64,000 nucleotides of DNA, from assembly GCF_030272615.1 (NCBI RefSeq), contig NC_081414.1, positions 764,441,413 to 764,505,412 of the forward strand, read 5' to 3'. Positions 47,801 to 56,676 of the stretch are shown here, one piece after another; the first letter of the stretch is position 1; each line of letters starts with the position of its first letter. The notes beneath the pieces are model-generated. The model was not told the origin of the DNA and did not search any database. It saw nothing but the letters and a program-made list of their open reading frames with translations. This stretch comes from Cryptomeria japonica. Its lineage: Eukaryota; Streptophyta; Pinopsida; Cupressales; Cupressaceae. Made by a program: the position numbers and the translations under genes.

Positions 47801-50198
47801 AATACATGTCAGCTCTGCACAAGCAAGTGTGCTAGTGGACAATCAAGTACACATCAAAAAAAGTTCCACGAAAACAGTATACTGTATAGTAAACATAGTG
47901 CATTTCCGTGGAGGTAAATTAGCATGTCAATGGACTTCAACCAAGCAATCCAGCATGCCAGCAAGCTCCACTAAATTCAACAAATCCTGCACATTTAGTA
48001 TGGTTATGCCACTATACCAACACATACATAATTTAATGCGTTTTCCAACATGATACATCCGTTCAGCTTTCTGTATCCATTCAACTAGTGCCATCCCAAC
48101 AGGCAACTAAATCTTTGTAATTACCAAAAAGATAAGCAACAGTAGTGAATCATGAGCCAATCCATGTTCTTTGTATTATAAGAGTACAATTATCACTATG
48201 GGAATGATATGAGCATGTTTGGTTCTTCATTTTACTCATTCTCATTTAATTCATTATCTTTTGTATGGAGTTTTCGTTTTAATTCTATAGGTGCTATGTA
48301 ATCATTTGTAGTCTAAATTCTTTATCATGTGGTCATAGACTCATCAGTGGTTTTGCTCTGCCTCCAAAGTCAAATTTAACACTTTGTGCTTCCGCTTATG
48401 CTAAATATATGCATTTAGGATATGTTTTTTGTTGAGTTACAGCTCATTTTGACCAGCTAGGACCTTCCATTTGCTGCTGGAGTGCTCTACCAACAGAGCT
48501 ACTGGCCCCTCTTAGCCAGCCCATTCTCAGTCCAAGTGTGGCTTATTTCCAACCCTCCCCCGACTAAGCCACACTACAGATGGTTGGGGCTCCTAGCCTG
48601 ACAATGAAACCACATTTTTAGCTACAGCCATTTGGACCAGCTAGGACTTGAACCCAGAAACTTCCATTTGCTGCTGGAGTGCTCTACCAACTGAGTTACT
48701 AGCCCCTCTTGGCCAGCCCATCATCAGTCTGGGTGTGGCTTATTTCCAACATTTTTTTCATTATACCCTGAGATTGAGCTGCTGTCCCCCATATAACCCA
48801 GACAATATAAATCAAATTTACTGTCTACGAAGATTGATTTAAGAATATGGTTTTACAAATACCTAATTGTGATCCCAGTATTTGTCTGGATGATAAGAAT
48901 CATGTTTACGGTCTAAATATATTGACTCGGACGATATGTTCTTAAATATACAGTTATATTCTATAGCAAAAATAATTTTGTTGTGACCTATATGCACTGA
49001 TTCGCTACACTTATGATCAAAACTGAGAACGAAAACAAACTTTAATCAACGCAGAACGAAAAAACATAGACAAAATGTATGCAATTGTAGTAATTTTTTA
49101 CCCTCCCTTTGAATAATTCTTGGATTTTCAATTCTCCCAACAACTGCTCATATACAATTTCAGCCTTGCCATTCGTAGCAGAGCAAGATTTGAAAAAAAA
49201 CTGAGAAAAAGTTATATTGCTAGATACAAAATGATTGCCAGATACAAGCCTGCATGCTAAGCGAGGGTTATAGTGTAATCATGAACAAGTTCATAAGTGC
49301 ACCTCCCAGGTTCAGATCCCACTTATCACAATAAGATAGGCCTCAAATGCCAGCATACATGTTAAGGTTATGGTGTAATGCAGGAATTTGGCCCAGGTTT
49401 GACAGGATAAATTATAATCGAGGACCAAGGCTTAAATCTTAAGAATGTTGCCCAAACTTACCCACCACAAAAATGCAGTTCAAGCTCGCCCCAAAATAAA
49501 TGCAGTCTAAGGTCACTCTTTACAAAAATTAACTCAAAGCTCGCCAAACAGAACATTAAAGGCAATCGATAACCTCACCCAAGATTTCTAAGCAATAAGC
49601 AAACATGAAAAATTCAATTCATCCTGGTGGTGGATCGTGCGATGTAATCCGAAACATCGATTTTAAAATTTTCACGTTGCTTTTACAAGTCGCATTCTAA
49701 GAGATGGTCTGTGAAAGCTATAACGTCTAATAAACACAAATTCTCTAATGTACACGATCTTGGGATAAGAAGAATTTATCAGAATTAAACTAGGAAGATC
49801 CCTGCGTATTTTCTAAACATATTAGTAGCAACTAAACCCTAGAATGCAAAATTTAGCATTGCGACTGTTAGGTGCAACTAATCCCCAAAATGTAGTACTG
49901 ATGATATGCATAGAACAAGGAAAAGAGGATCTGTACACAATTCAAGTCTAGCTCTAAAAATCAAACCGCGAAGGAAATTTTAAAGCAAACTTTCACCTGC
50001 AAATCATGTTTCAGAATAATTGTGTGGCAAACTGCATGAAAAAACAAACCGACCTTTAGAAAATAAGGCGCAACGAATTACAGAGTTTCTGGAATTCCTG
50101 CTAAGATGCGTGAGGCGATGGGCTCGGAAACTGAGAGCAGAACGGACCGAAGAATGAGAAGAAGACAGAGCTGGTCCAAAGCAGGAGGTGGAAGACAT
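20737..50198 (-). CDS. Phosphoglycerate mutase-like (histidine phosphatase) protein, plastid-targeted; 3' end not found
   Basis: Eight exons, all joined by GT-AG introns with matching phase: 50198-50054, 34956-34895, 34579-34472, 33892-33813, 33528-33366, 32643-32569, 32359-32271 and 20856-20737. They give about 280 residues with no stop. The product matches plant phosphoglycerate mutase-like protein 1 of the histidine phosphatase superfamily. The phospho-acceptor motif VRHGQGYHNV, SPLMRTMQTAVG (phosphate-binding Arg), CREHLGVHPCDKRRS (acid residue) and VVSHSGFL (second His) are all present. The first 48 residues are rich in S, R and H, lack acidic residues and end near VIRCA, like a chloroplast transit peptide. 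Introns 1 and 7 are 15.1 and 11.4 kb. Intron 8 starts at 20736 and holds the LINE. The remaining C-terminus (around FANCELRS in relatives) was not found and is probably outside the window. The substrate is not known from sequence. Confidence 0.88.
20857..22141. other. Intron 7, AT-rich stretch
   Basis: No recognisable gene. Poly-A rich at 21650-21830. The ORF at 21855-22166 has no recognised similarity and overlaps the LTR start at 22142. Confidence 0.5.
22142..23617 (+). mobile_element. LTR-like element (about 1.48 kb)
   Basis: Starts TGTAATGTCCCC and ends GCATATTACA, so the termini are inverted (TGTAAT/ATTACA). TATATATATG near 22663 fits a plus-strand U3 promoter. TGTAATGTCCC starts are common in conifer LTRs as far as I know. 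No 5 bp duplication was found, so the right boundary is uncertain. Confidence 0.45.
23618..24244. other. Intron 7, unassigned
   Basis: No gene or clear repeat recognised; AT-rich, with duplicated ACATGTACATA-like words near 23900-23950. Confidence 0.4.
24694..24698. repeat. 5 bp target duplication AGTAG (left copy)
   Basis: AGTAG here and at 27857-27861 flank LTR 3 exactly. Confidence 0.9.
25537..25624 (-). promoter_or_regulatory. LTR 3 core promoter
   Basis: Minus-strand TATAAAAG (25537-25544) with the AACCCTAAATAGGGTT site (25609-25624) upstream. Confidence 0.6.
26400..27445 (-). repeat. U3 satellite of LTR 3
   Basis: Many copies of TTCGCTCC-(5-8 nt)-GGAGCAAAGGAAGT, for example near 26415, 26450, 26650, 26810, 26970, 27010, 27045, 27085, 27130, 27205, 27300, 27360, 27395 and 27420. 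GCTCC and GGAGC form a short stem. Spacing shortens to 30-40 bp toward the U3 start. The motif is private to this LTR. Confidence 0.88.
27907..27921. repeat. TC microsatellite
   Basis: A short run of TC dinucleotides in the U3 of LTR 4. Confidence 0.7.
28140..29010 (+). repeat. U3 satellite of LTR 4
   Basis: Units built on GTCACTTCCAGTGAC (a palindrome with a TCC loop) followed by a phrase like ACCCTAAAAGTCCGACCAGC. Clear palindromes at 28153-28167 and 28196-28210, and decayed units near 28422, 28711, 28832, 28870 and 28909. Intervening forms such as ACTTCCAATTGAGGCTGAAA extend the array. More decayed than the array of LTR 3, in keeping with its older age. Confidence 0.82.
30971..31090. repeat. 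35 bp tandem repeat, about 3.5 copies
   Basis: AATTTCTGCTCATAGATCTG followed by an AT-rich 15-mer, repeated with few changes. Belongs to the older repeat that hosts LTR 4. Confidence 0.75.
31100..32270. other. Intron 7, 5' part
   Basis: AT-rich; no gene, LTR end or tandem array recognised. Confidence 0.5.
32271..32359 (-). CDS. Exon 7
   Basis: 89 bp, VETDEDVLWKPDVREKIEEI to AFLN, with the Trp codon split TG|G. Donor GTATGT opens the 11.4 kb intron 7. Confidence 0.92.
32569..32643 (-). CDS. Exon 6
   Basis: 75 bp, 25 codons, GVHPCDKRRSISEYLHLFPA then IDFSM; donor GTAAGT. Confidence 0.93.
33366..33528 (-). CDS. Exon 5
   Basis: 163 bp, TMQTAVGVFGGGGYIDGDSS to PPFVAVEWCREHL, acceptor CCCAG and donor GTGAGT. 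Carries the conserved CREHL acid residue. Confidence 0.93.
33813..33892 (-). CDS. Exon 4
   Basis: 80 bp, VSNLRKHIGNNGIASRIELV through VTSPLMR; the Arg codon is split over intron 4 (AG|G). Donor GTATTG. Confidence 0.92.
34472..34579 (-). CDS. Exon 3 (catalytic RHG motif)
   Basis: 108 bp, 36 codons, VRHGQGYHNVAGEKDFEAYM to LTPLGWEQ, between acceptor ATCTAG and donor GTATTT. It contains the histidine that is phosphorylated in the superfamily. Confidence 0.93.
34895..34956 (-). CDS. Exon 2
   Basis: 62 bp after the acceptor TCTCCAG; encodes MAGTPDSGLYPLHRCKILHL and ends before the donor GTATAT. LYPLHRCK..HL is the conserved N-terminus of the plant family. The internal Met could serve as the start of a cytosolic form if transcription began nearby. 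Confidence 0.9.
35215..35900. repeat. AT-rich degenerate tandem repeat in intron 1
   Basis: Iterations of AAGAGTTATTTTATTT and GAACTATTTAAGAATTATTTTA with spacing of roughly 50-80 bp, interrupted by a SINE at 35614-35756. Highly degenerate. Confidence 0.65.
35614..35756 (-). mobile_element. SINE insertion
   Basis: A GC-rich 143 bp block in an AT-rich repeat, flanked by ATTTGAAGAGCT (35602-35613 and 35757-35768). It has a T-run on the left, that is a 3' A-tail on the minus strand. Its minus strand starts near GGTTCGACTCC, which fits a Pol III box B, so it is probably a 5'-truncated tRNA-derived SINE. Confidence 0.75.
36541..37250 (+). pseudogene. Degenerate coding-like stretch, unknown
   Basis: From 36595 a frame reads FGAHVDEIFEDDAMVMLFRQ then ERTIL-stop-LQELNKAINDILA before breaking up. 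Charged and coiled-coil-like; stops and frameshifts follow. It may be part of a transposon gag-like or gene remnant; I do not recognise it. Confidence 0.3.
38090..38785 (+). pseudogene. LINE reverse transcriptase fragment
   Basis: KGKALDLDGFPI near 38115-38150 (for KSPGPDGFP), NAFRPIALCNLVYNIITKIL near 38295-38355, then decayed palm motifs to RGMNIAIMDRASH near 38735-38780. Many stops. A second, shorter LINE remnant, cut on its right by the truncated LTR 5. Confidence 0.7.
38812..38876 (-). promoter_or_regulatory. LTR 5 core promoter
   Basis: Minus-strand TATATAAGG (38812-38820) with AACCCTAATTAGGGTT (38861-38876) upstream; both are perfect although the LTR is truncated. Confidence 0.6.
40495..41300 (-). 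repeat. U3 satellite of LTR 5
   Basis: About 18 units of GGCGGACTTCATGAACTT or close variants (GGGCAGAGTTCATGAG, GGCGGACTTTGTGAA), each followed by a phrase like AGGAACCATGG, spaced 35-65 bp. The palindromic character is weaker here (GAAGTTCATGAAGTC). The motif is not seen in the other LTRs. Confidence 0.85.
41804..42398. other. Intron 1, unassigned
   Basis: No gene or repeat recognised. Confidence 0.45.
42399..43065. repeat. AT-rich block with weak inverted ends around a GC-rich insert
   Basis: The left side has GTTCGAGTTCAAATTTGAATTCG; the right side, read in reverse, has GCTTCAAGTTTGAAATTCGG. Between them is very AT-rich DNA plus a GC-rich piece at 42840-42965. It could be a non-autonomous DNA transposon carrying a captured fragment; no target duplication was found. 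Confidence 0.3.
43066..45955. other. Intron 1, no feature recognised
   Basis: AT-rich. A 122-codon minus-strand ORF at 43126-43494 contains two hydrophobic stretches (IIFGFIVFLALDY, LLVLTLFFLVLVSF), but I cannot tie it to a family and see no splice context. Confidence 0.4.
46413..46520 (+). repeat. 49 bp tandem duplication containing a TATA-like box
   Basis: Two nearly identical copies of CCTATAAATACTACTCAAAA then GCCAACTTGAGGAAAGGTCG plus ACCAAACAT. The second copy has one G for A change. It duplicates a CTATAAATA box. Confidence 0.8.
47425..47705. repeat. Degenerate direct repeat of about 210 bp
   Basis: GTGCAGGCAACACACTAATG (47433 region) with CAATCCAATAAGTAAGAACC recurs near 47640 as GTGCAAGCAACACACTAATG with CATTCCAATAAGCAAGATCC; weaker traces near 47810. 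Transposon-derived or a local duplication. Confidence 0.55.
48441..48760 (-). mobile_element. Tandem tRNA-derived SINE (two units)
   Basis: On the minus strand two units carry a tRNA-like core: TAACTCAGTTGGTAGAGC with GGTTCAAGTCC (about 48640-48712) and TAGCTCTGTTGGTAGAGC (about 48450-48515). They match Pol III box A and box B. The second core has lost part of box B. Both are preceded by GGAAATAAGCCACAC..GGACTGA, so unit length is about 200 bp. It is not a functional tRNA gene because the cloverleaf does not close. Confidence 0.75.
49250..49440 (+). repeat. Possible SINE remnant
   Basis: CCAGGTTCAGATCCCAC (near 49307) resembles box B and GCATGCTAAGCGAGGGTTAT lies upstream. A second copy of the leading phrase (CATACATGTTAAGGTTATGG) lies near 49362. 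Weak. Confidence 0.3.
50054..50198 (-). CDS. Exon 1: start codon and transit peptide
   Basis: ATG at 50196-50198, MSSTSCFGPALSSSHSSV and onward. 48 codons plus one base, ending AAAG before the donor GTCGGT. The extra G joins AT of exon 2 to give GAT and the in-frame continuation DMAGTPDSG. Composition is that of a plastid transit peptide. Whether an additional exon lies in the 15 kb intron cannot be excluded, but none is needed for phase. Confidence 0.75.
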
Positions 50199-50418
50199 TT
50201 AATATTAGTGAAATAACGGGGGACTGCAACAGCAGCGGCTTTATTGGGATTGAGATTGTGATTTTGTCTCTGTTTGTTTCGTGGAGAATGAAATACTCCA
50301 CTGCATGTTCCGTAATCCTTCGGAAATGGAATTCATGTGCACTTTCTACTTCCTAATTGTTTTTGACTAATTTCAAATTTCCAAAGCTTCCAGTCTAGTT
50401 TTATTGGCTAGGTAGTTG

Positions 50419-50424
50419 TTTATA
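50419..50424 (-). promoter_or_regulatory. Possible TATA box of the phosphoglycerate mutase-like gene
   Basis: TATAAA on the minus strand (GTTATAAACAAC), about 220 bp upstream of the exon 1 ATG. Position is plausible for a plant promoter; no other element was confirmed. Confidence 0.35.
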
Positions 50425-50459
50425 ACGGGTCCCATTTTAGATTCCATCGTCTGAATAAA

Positions 50460-51721
50460 AAAATTTTAAAGGAGAAAATTCATAGGAATTTATTGAAAGT
50501 CAGGTCTTGCTTTTTTATGTTTTTTGTCTTCTATTTGGATTTGGTCTTTTTTGCAACCCATTGTTTTAAGAATATTATTATTATTATTTTAATTAATAAG
50601 AAACGTGTAGGTCTCATTCTAAAAAAATATGAAAAAAAATTGTGCTCCTTTCTTGAAAAAGAATTGAAAATTTTTGTTTATGTCAAAAAAAAATAGTATT
50701 TAATTATTAAAGTTGTCACACTTTAATAGAAAAGTTGGTTTTTCCTAAAAGAATAATGTATTTTTTAGTTGGCATGTGTTCATATTTTCTTAATGAGTGG
50801 ATCTATGGTATATTTTAAGAATGTAAGTGTTGGTATTTAAGTTAGCATTATAATTTGTATTTGTGATGGTAAAATTAACATATTCATGTTTTTTTTCATT
50901 TAGTTTTGTGTACATCTTAATGGAAATGTCTTGATGTAATAATAATATATGGACAAATGTCATATTCTTGTGTTAAGTTTGGTCAGTTGTTCAATCTCTC
51001 TTCATTTTATTACGTCGAGAGGTGTTCCTATACAGCCACAACACGCCTGTGTACATAAAAAAGAATGTTTATGTAACTGACACCTTCATGCAATTCAATT
51101 CACCTGTAGGTGGCTTAAGTAATTGATGAAAGTGAAAGAGGAATTGCATGGAGCACTTGAATTCACACTTATATCATTGGCGTCTTCAATACATTTTTGT
51201 CTTGTATTTCCACAATTATCGTTTGCTTCTTTGTTTGTTATGAATTTGTTGCATGGACACAGTAGCAACTTCTTTAATTGTCTAGAGCTTAGAAAGATTG
51301 TTGTGTGATCCTGTCTAGAATAGTTTTCCTCCTTTCCTAGTAATGTCTTCACCTCTTTTTCTTTTGCCCCAAGTTTGGGTAGGTTATTTTTTTCTATAGT
51401 GACATATTTGGCAAACTACAAATGGGAAAAGAAGTCGCCATATCTACTATGTTCTCCATTACTCCCTCTACAAATCATTGGGCATGTTGCAATATTCCAA
51501 AAGCATGGGTCAAAATTTATTTGTAGTCATGTTTGTTTTTTGTTTGTTTTTTTAAAATATGTCAATTTACTCTCATTAATTTTATATTGCATGTTAATTT
51601 GCTCTTATTAATTTCCTTTAGGCGATAAAGGAATTGTTTATTACACCCTTGCTCATAAGCTTAGATTTGTCTCTTTCAAATTGAATATTAGCTAATTTTA
51701 GCTTTCTATTTTTGCATACAG
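50460..51721. other. AT-rich intergenic DNA
   Basis: Upstream of the phosphoglycerate mutase-like gene; no gene recognised. Possibly contains the lost 5' exons of the ABCB pseudogene. Confidence 0.4.
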
Positions 51722-52970
51722 GGATGATGGAAAGATATTTAGAATTTTTTGTTGGGATTGCAGTGTTGGTATTCATTGCTCATACGATAAAACATTTTTT
51801 CTTTAGAGAGGTTGCAAAAAGATTCATGAAAACCCTGTGTGAGATGTCATTCTCTGTTATGTTAATGAGCTCTATTATTTTCTTTGTCTTATTTCTTTCC
51901 AAAGAAATAGAACTGAGTGTAACAAATAACTTTGGATTGCAGCAATACTAGGGGATGAACTTTCATGGTTTGATAAGTCAAAAATAGCTCAAGTTTTGTC
52001 AATGGACACATCATGAATGATACAACATTAGTGAATTCAATCATATGTTATCATATGTCTATGATAGTGCAATGCATATCATACATTTTGATTTCCCCCA
52101 TAGTTGGTGTACTCGTGAATTGGAGAATGGCTTTAGTGGCATGGGTTGTAATTCCTTTCCATCTCAAAGGAGACTCATTCAAGCATCTTAATCTTATCAA
52201 ATATTTTTCAATACTACTTTTTGGAACCACTCAAACTTATTAACTTTGCTATCTATCACCATTTTTTAAATTATAATAGGAAGGATACCATTTATTGTTG
52301 GCAAACATTTATGGATGGGCTCTAAAAACTTAAGGTACTACATTTAATATTTTATGTTGTTCATTCATATATATATAATAGAGCATATAAAACTTTGTAA
52401 TTTCCAATTCTTGTTGAGATAGGAATAGAAATGTTAATTGTTTTGTTAGGTTTTATTAATTCATAAGGACCCTTGAATCAATTTGTGCAAATGGAGTTAA
52501 TATAAGATATTTTTTATGGGATTTAACCCTGACTTTTTAAAGTTATACTTAACTTATGGCAGGCTTGGTGATCAAAAGGATTTGCAAGTGATTCAGCCAA
52601 AGCACATGCAAACATAAGACAATTGGGAAGCGAAGCAATATCAAACATTATAATAGCAGCATGTGTTATTTATGAGGATAAAATAATTAAATCTATCAAA
52701 AATTGTTTGAGCACTTCTTTGAAGAAAAGTAGACTAGAAAGTTTTAAATATGGAACTATAGTGTAATAGCATATCACCTTTTCTCATTAATAAACACCTC
52801 CATAACTGAGTTGTGATCAACCATTCCTACAATTTCAAGAGGGCCATGAAAGTCCTCACTCCAATAATGAATATATTGAGAACAAATCCCCAAATAGATG
52901 ATAGCATGCAATTTGAATTCTTAGAAGGCCGAATTGAGTTCAAAAAATACTTTTATATTTATAATAATGC
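51722..52970 (+). pseudogene. ABCB-type ABC transporter pseudogene (partial)
   Basis: Exon-like blocks match the second half of plant ABCB (P-glycoprotein) transporters. 51722-51856 gives EFFVGIAVLVFIAHTIKHFF then FREVAKRFMKTLCEMSFS. 51943-52170 gives AILGDELSWFDKS, NDTTLVNSIICYHM and GVLVNWRMALVAWVVIPFH. 52570-52755 gives GFASDSAKAHANIRQLGSEA then ISNI..AAC..YEDKI. 52830-52960 gives LRTNPQID and EFLEGRIEFK. The donor after the first block is TTATGT where GTATGT would be expected. A frameshift and stop lie near 52014. The nucleotide-binding domain (Walker A onward) is not found. In life the family exports auxin and other compounds at the plasma membrane. Confidence 0.75.
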
Positions 52971-53070
52971 TTTGGATTTTCACGCAATTGATAGATTTAG
53001 AATGTATTTAAATATGCTTAGGTTGATAACAAAGCTCTATGCTTATGTTGGTATGATGGTGTTTGCATAA

Positions 53071-53780
53071 AATGTGAATTTATAGTTTGCACCAATGGAT
53101 TTGTAAGTTATGAATTATCACTAATGTTGGAATCATAGTTAAAGGCTTTGTTATCACTATGGTTGACAATTCATGATTTAATTTGAAGAAAGTCTTTGAT
53201 TTAAGAATACCTTCATCTAGTGGGAATGTTGAAATCAATATATTTTTCTAACCATCTTGATTTATGCATTCAAGGAAAACTTTAGAGAAGAGAAATTCTT
53301 TTACACATACAAATTAGTAGGCAAGTCTATCGAACTTAAGAAATATGAAAAATACATAAGTTGTAAGTCAATTCTAAAGAAAAATATAGGGTTTAATGAG
53401 ATGCATTTCTTTTTTCTCTGAAACTATCCAGCTACCCGCAAGTCTTTGAGATACACACAATAAGAAAAATGAATAAAAACATGGGATTTATTGAGTTAAA
53501 TTTGTATCAAAATGCTTTACTAGCAGAATTTGACAAAATATGGACAAATTTTAAATAAATTCCTTGACTTGTTCTTTCAATAGTTTATGGAAACTTAGCT
53601 TGTCTATGTCAGACAGTAACAATAGTATTGAGTGGATGAAATCTCAAAAGCCTTGTTTTCTTCTTATACAATAGGAGGGCATAAAAATTAGGGATAGATG
53701 CTAAGTAAAATCTAAATCAAAATTAAATTTAATAGGATATAGACAAAGTTGCACAAAAATTTGCATATGCATATGTATTT
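53071..53780. other. AT-rich, no feature recognised
   Basis: Could hold unrecognisable remains of the 3' part of the ABCB pseudogene. Confidence 0.35.
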
Positions 53781-53960
53781 GATTGGTGAAACGGGGACCA
53801 CCCTAGTAGCAACATTAACATCACAACAATTCACAATTGCTAGCCCACTGGAATAGCGAAGGTACAAGCCTGAGTTCACAGTAGCCTAGTGGGATTTGAA
53901 CCTTTATAGCACCATTAACAGTGCCACACCTTAACCAATACATTATGAGATGAACCCCAA
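53781..53960 (-). mobile_element. Probable tRNA-derived SINE
   Basis: On the minus strand TGGTTAAGGTGTGGCACTG (box A-like) is followed by GGTTCAAATCCCACT (box B) about 40 bp on. It then has a unique body down to GGTCCCCGTTTCACC. More GC-rich than the flanks. No target duplication identified. Confidence 0.5.
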
Positions 53961-55364
53961 TGCTTAAAAAGTGTAAACATGATTATACATTCATTTTAGT
54001 TACAATTAGTAAATATAAACATGGAAAAAATATTGCTATAATAGATGGATGTTATATTATGTCTTTGTATTTAGGTTTATATTTGAAACATGTAAGTCAT
54101 TGAGTGGATTTAAGAACAATAAAAAATAGCATCAATAGGTTAATGCAAAATAATGCAAAGTGGGTTGGAAAGCATAGGGATAGCATTTAGATCACCTCTA
54201 GCTAGATACTAAGAATATATTTCTATTTCTATAACATCTAAAAGATGTAAGCTCATTATAATTTCCCATCAACGTAGTTTAAAGTCAACCTATTTATAAA
54301 AAAACAAAATCAATATCGTAGCTACACATAAAAAAAAATCCATTGTTTACATTTATTGGTTGACCAATGTCTAAATTTGAAATGATTCATCAATAGTGGT
54401 TTTATTTTATATATATATATATGACCATCAAACTATCTACCTAATTAAAATTTGAATCTAATTATTTTAATGCAGTACATTTCTAAAAAAATCTTAAATA
54501 AATTTAATATAGTTTAATAGTGGAACAACTACTTGATTACATGTATGATTTCTAACCTTTCCTTTTTATAAATGGGCTTTGATTCAATTCCATGATTTGA
54601 GTTAGTGACTCTCAAAATCTAGAAGTCATCCCTCTTGTGTTAGAATCACATCACTTTCTTTAATAAACTTTTCTTAAAGTTGTAAAATAACAATCATTGA
54701 TTTGCAACTTGAATATAACTTAATTGGAAATTTCAAATTCATTGAGAATATTTATTTTTAATAAAAAATATATAAATATTTTTTTTCACTATTCAATAAG
54801 AATGAGGAGATAAGGTTTTTATGCAATTTTTTAATATATAAATTGGTATATAAAGAAAAAATGATATATAGAGGTGTTGCTTATCAAAAACATGATTCCA
54901 TTGTTTTCAAGAATTGCATTGAAACCTAAAGAAATAGATATGTCGCCAAAGGTGAAAGGTGGTACTTAAAATCATTTAATGACATGAGAGGACCAATAGT
55001 TAAAGGTGGATCTTTCCTCCTTTTTCTTTGAGTTCTACTAGACCAAATGGTACTTCTTAAGGACCATCTTTTAGATGGAATAGAGATAGACGGTAATGCA
55101 ACTCGACCTTGAGGTAAATCATATCTAAATATATTATAATCTATTAATTTAGAATTAAAAATATCAGATCTCAATGTTTTGGGTCTAAAAAGTAGATTAA
55201 GTAATAAGTTATTTTAGGTTGAGTTGTGTTTGGGTCCTACATGAGAGGCATGATTTTATTCTAGATTCTTTTGCATAAACATTTTCCTATCAAAAAAAGC
55301 ATATTTAATGTATGTTTATTTTTAATCAACAATTATTTTCTCGATGTTGAATTGATATAATAGT
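53961..55364. other. AT-rich intergenic DNA
   Basis: No gene recognised. A short AT run at 54408-54422. The 82-codon minus-strand ORF at 54926-55174 has no recognised family. Confidence 0.4.
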
Positions 55365-56676
55365 TAATATCCTTAGGATCAAATCTTAACACTAATCCTA
55401 ACCCCCAATTGAAACCTAATTAAATTATAATACTTAATCAAATCCTAGTTCACTCATAATCGTAACACTAAGTTTGATTGAACCCTAACCCTAACCCCAA
55501 TATTTATCCTACAATAGTAACCCTACCCTAAAGTAACCTTAATTCTAAACCCAACCTAACCTTAATATTATCCCTAATCTAAACCTAATTGAACCCCAAC
55601 CCTAGTTGAATATTTATGCCAATGTAACCCATAACCCTAATTATACCTTAACCCTAGGCTTAAAACCAAGCTTTATTATAGAACCCCAACCCTAACATAA
55701 TGCTTTATCCTTAATCCCTAACCCTATTTGAATCCTAACACTAACTCTAACCCTAATTAAACCATAACTAAATTGGAATGCTAACTCAATTCCCTAGTAA
55801 ACCCTAACACTAATTCTAATTGAATCCCAACCCTTACCCCAAGCACGATCATACAATAATAACCCTAATTGTAATGTAATGTTAACCCTAAACCCAATCT
55901 TACCATAATTAAAACTTAACCATAACCTAACCTTTAAATTAACTCTAACCCTAGAATTAAACCCCACCTATAATTGAACCCTAACCCTAACCTAAACCCT
56001 AATCCTAATTGAATTATAGACCAAACTATACTCCTAATTGAACTCTAATATTAACCTTAACTATAATTGAACCCTACCACAATCAAACCCTACGCTTGAC
56101 AATATCCTTAATCTAAACCTAATTGAACCCTAATCCTAATTAAATATTTATTTTAACTTAACCATAACTCTAACCTTAAAATCAAGATTTATTATTGAAC
56201 CTTATCCTTAACACCATGATTTATCCTTACACCCTAACCTTCTTTTAATAATTATACTAACTCTAATCCTAATTAAGCCCTAATTTAATTGTAATACTAA
56301 TCTTATTTCTAATTCAACCCCATCCCTATCCCTAACACTAATTCTAATAGAACCTCAATCCTTATCCAAAGCAATATCCTAGAATACTAACCCTGATTGT
56401 AGCGTAACCTTAACCCTAAACCTAATTTTAAACCATAATTGAATCTTAACCATAACCTAACCCTAAACTTACCTTTAACCCTATAATCAAACCCTAACTA
56501 CAACTTGAACCCTAATCTAACCATAATTGAACTCTAATCCTAAATGAAATCTAGTCCAAACCATAATCCTAATTGAGATCTAATCCTAACTTAAACCCAA
56601 CCCTAATGTAATTGAATCATAATCCAAATTCTAGCCTAATTGAACTCTAATTATAACTCTAACCATAATTAAGCCC
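55365..56676. repeat. Degenerate interstitial telomere-like repeat
   Basis: About 1.3 kb made of AACCCTAA, CCCTAACCCTAA and AATTGAACCCTAA words on the plus strand. Repeats of 6-8 bp, with only occasional exact plant-type CCCTAAA units, and a secondary CTAATTGAACCC periodicity. Too degenerate and too internal to be a telomere. It ends abruptly where the LTR at 56677 starts. Confidence 0.85.

Noticed and set aside
48640-48712. Functional tRNA gene
   Set aside because: Box A and B match but the acceptor and anticodon stems do not form and the sequence is part of a duplicated SINE unit.
55365-56676. True chromosome end (telomere)
   Set aside because: Repeats are degenerate, not the uniform plant TTTAGGG type, and retroelement and other DNA continue on both sides.
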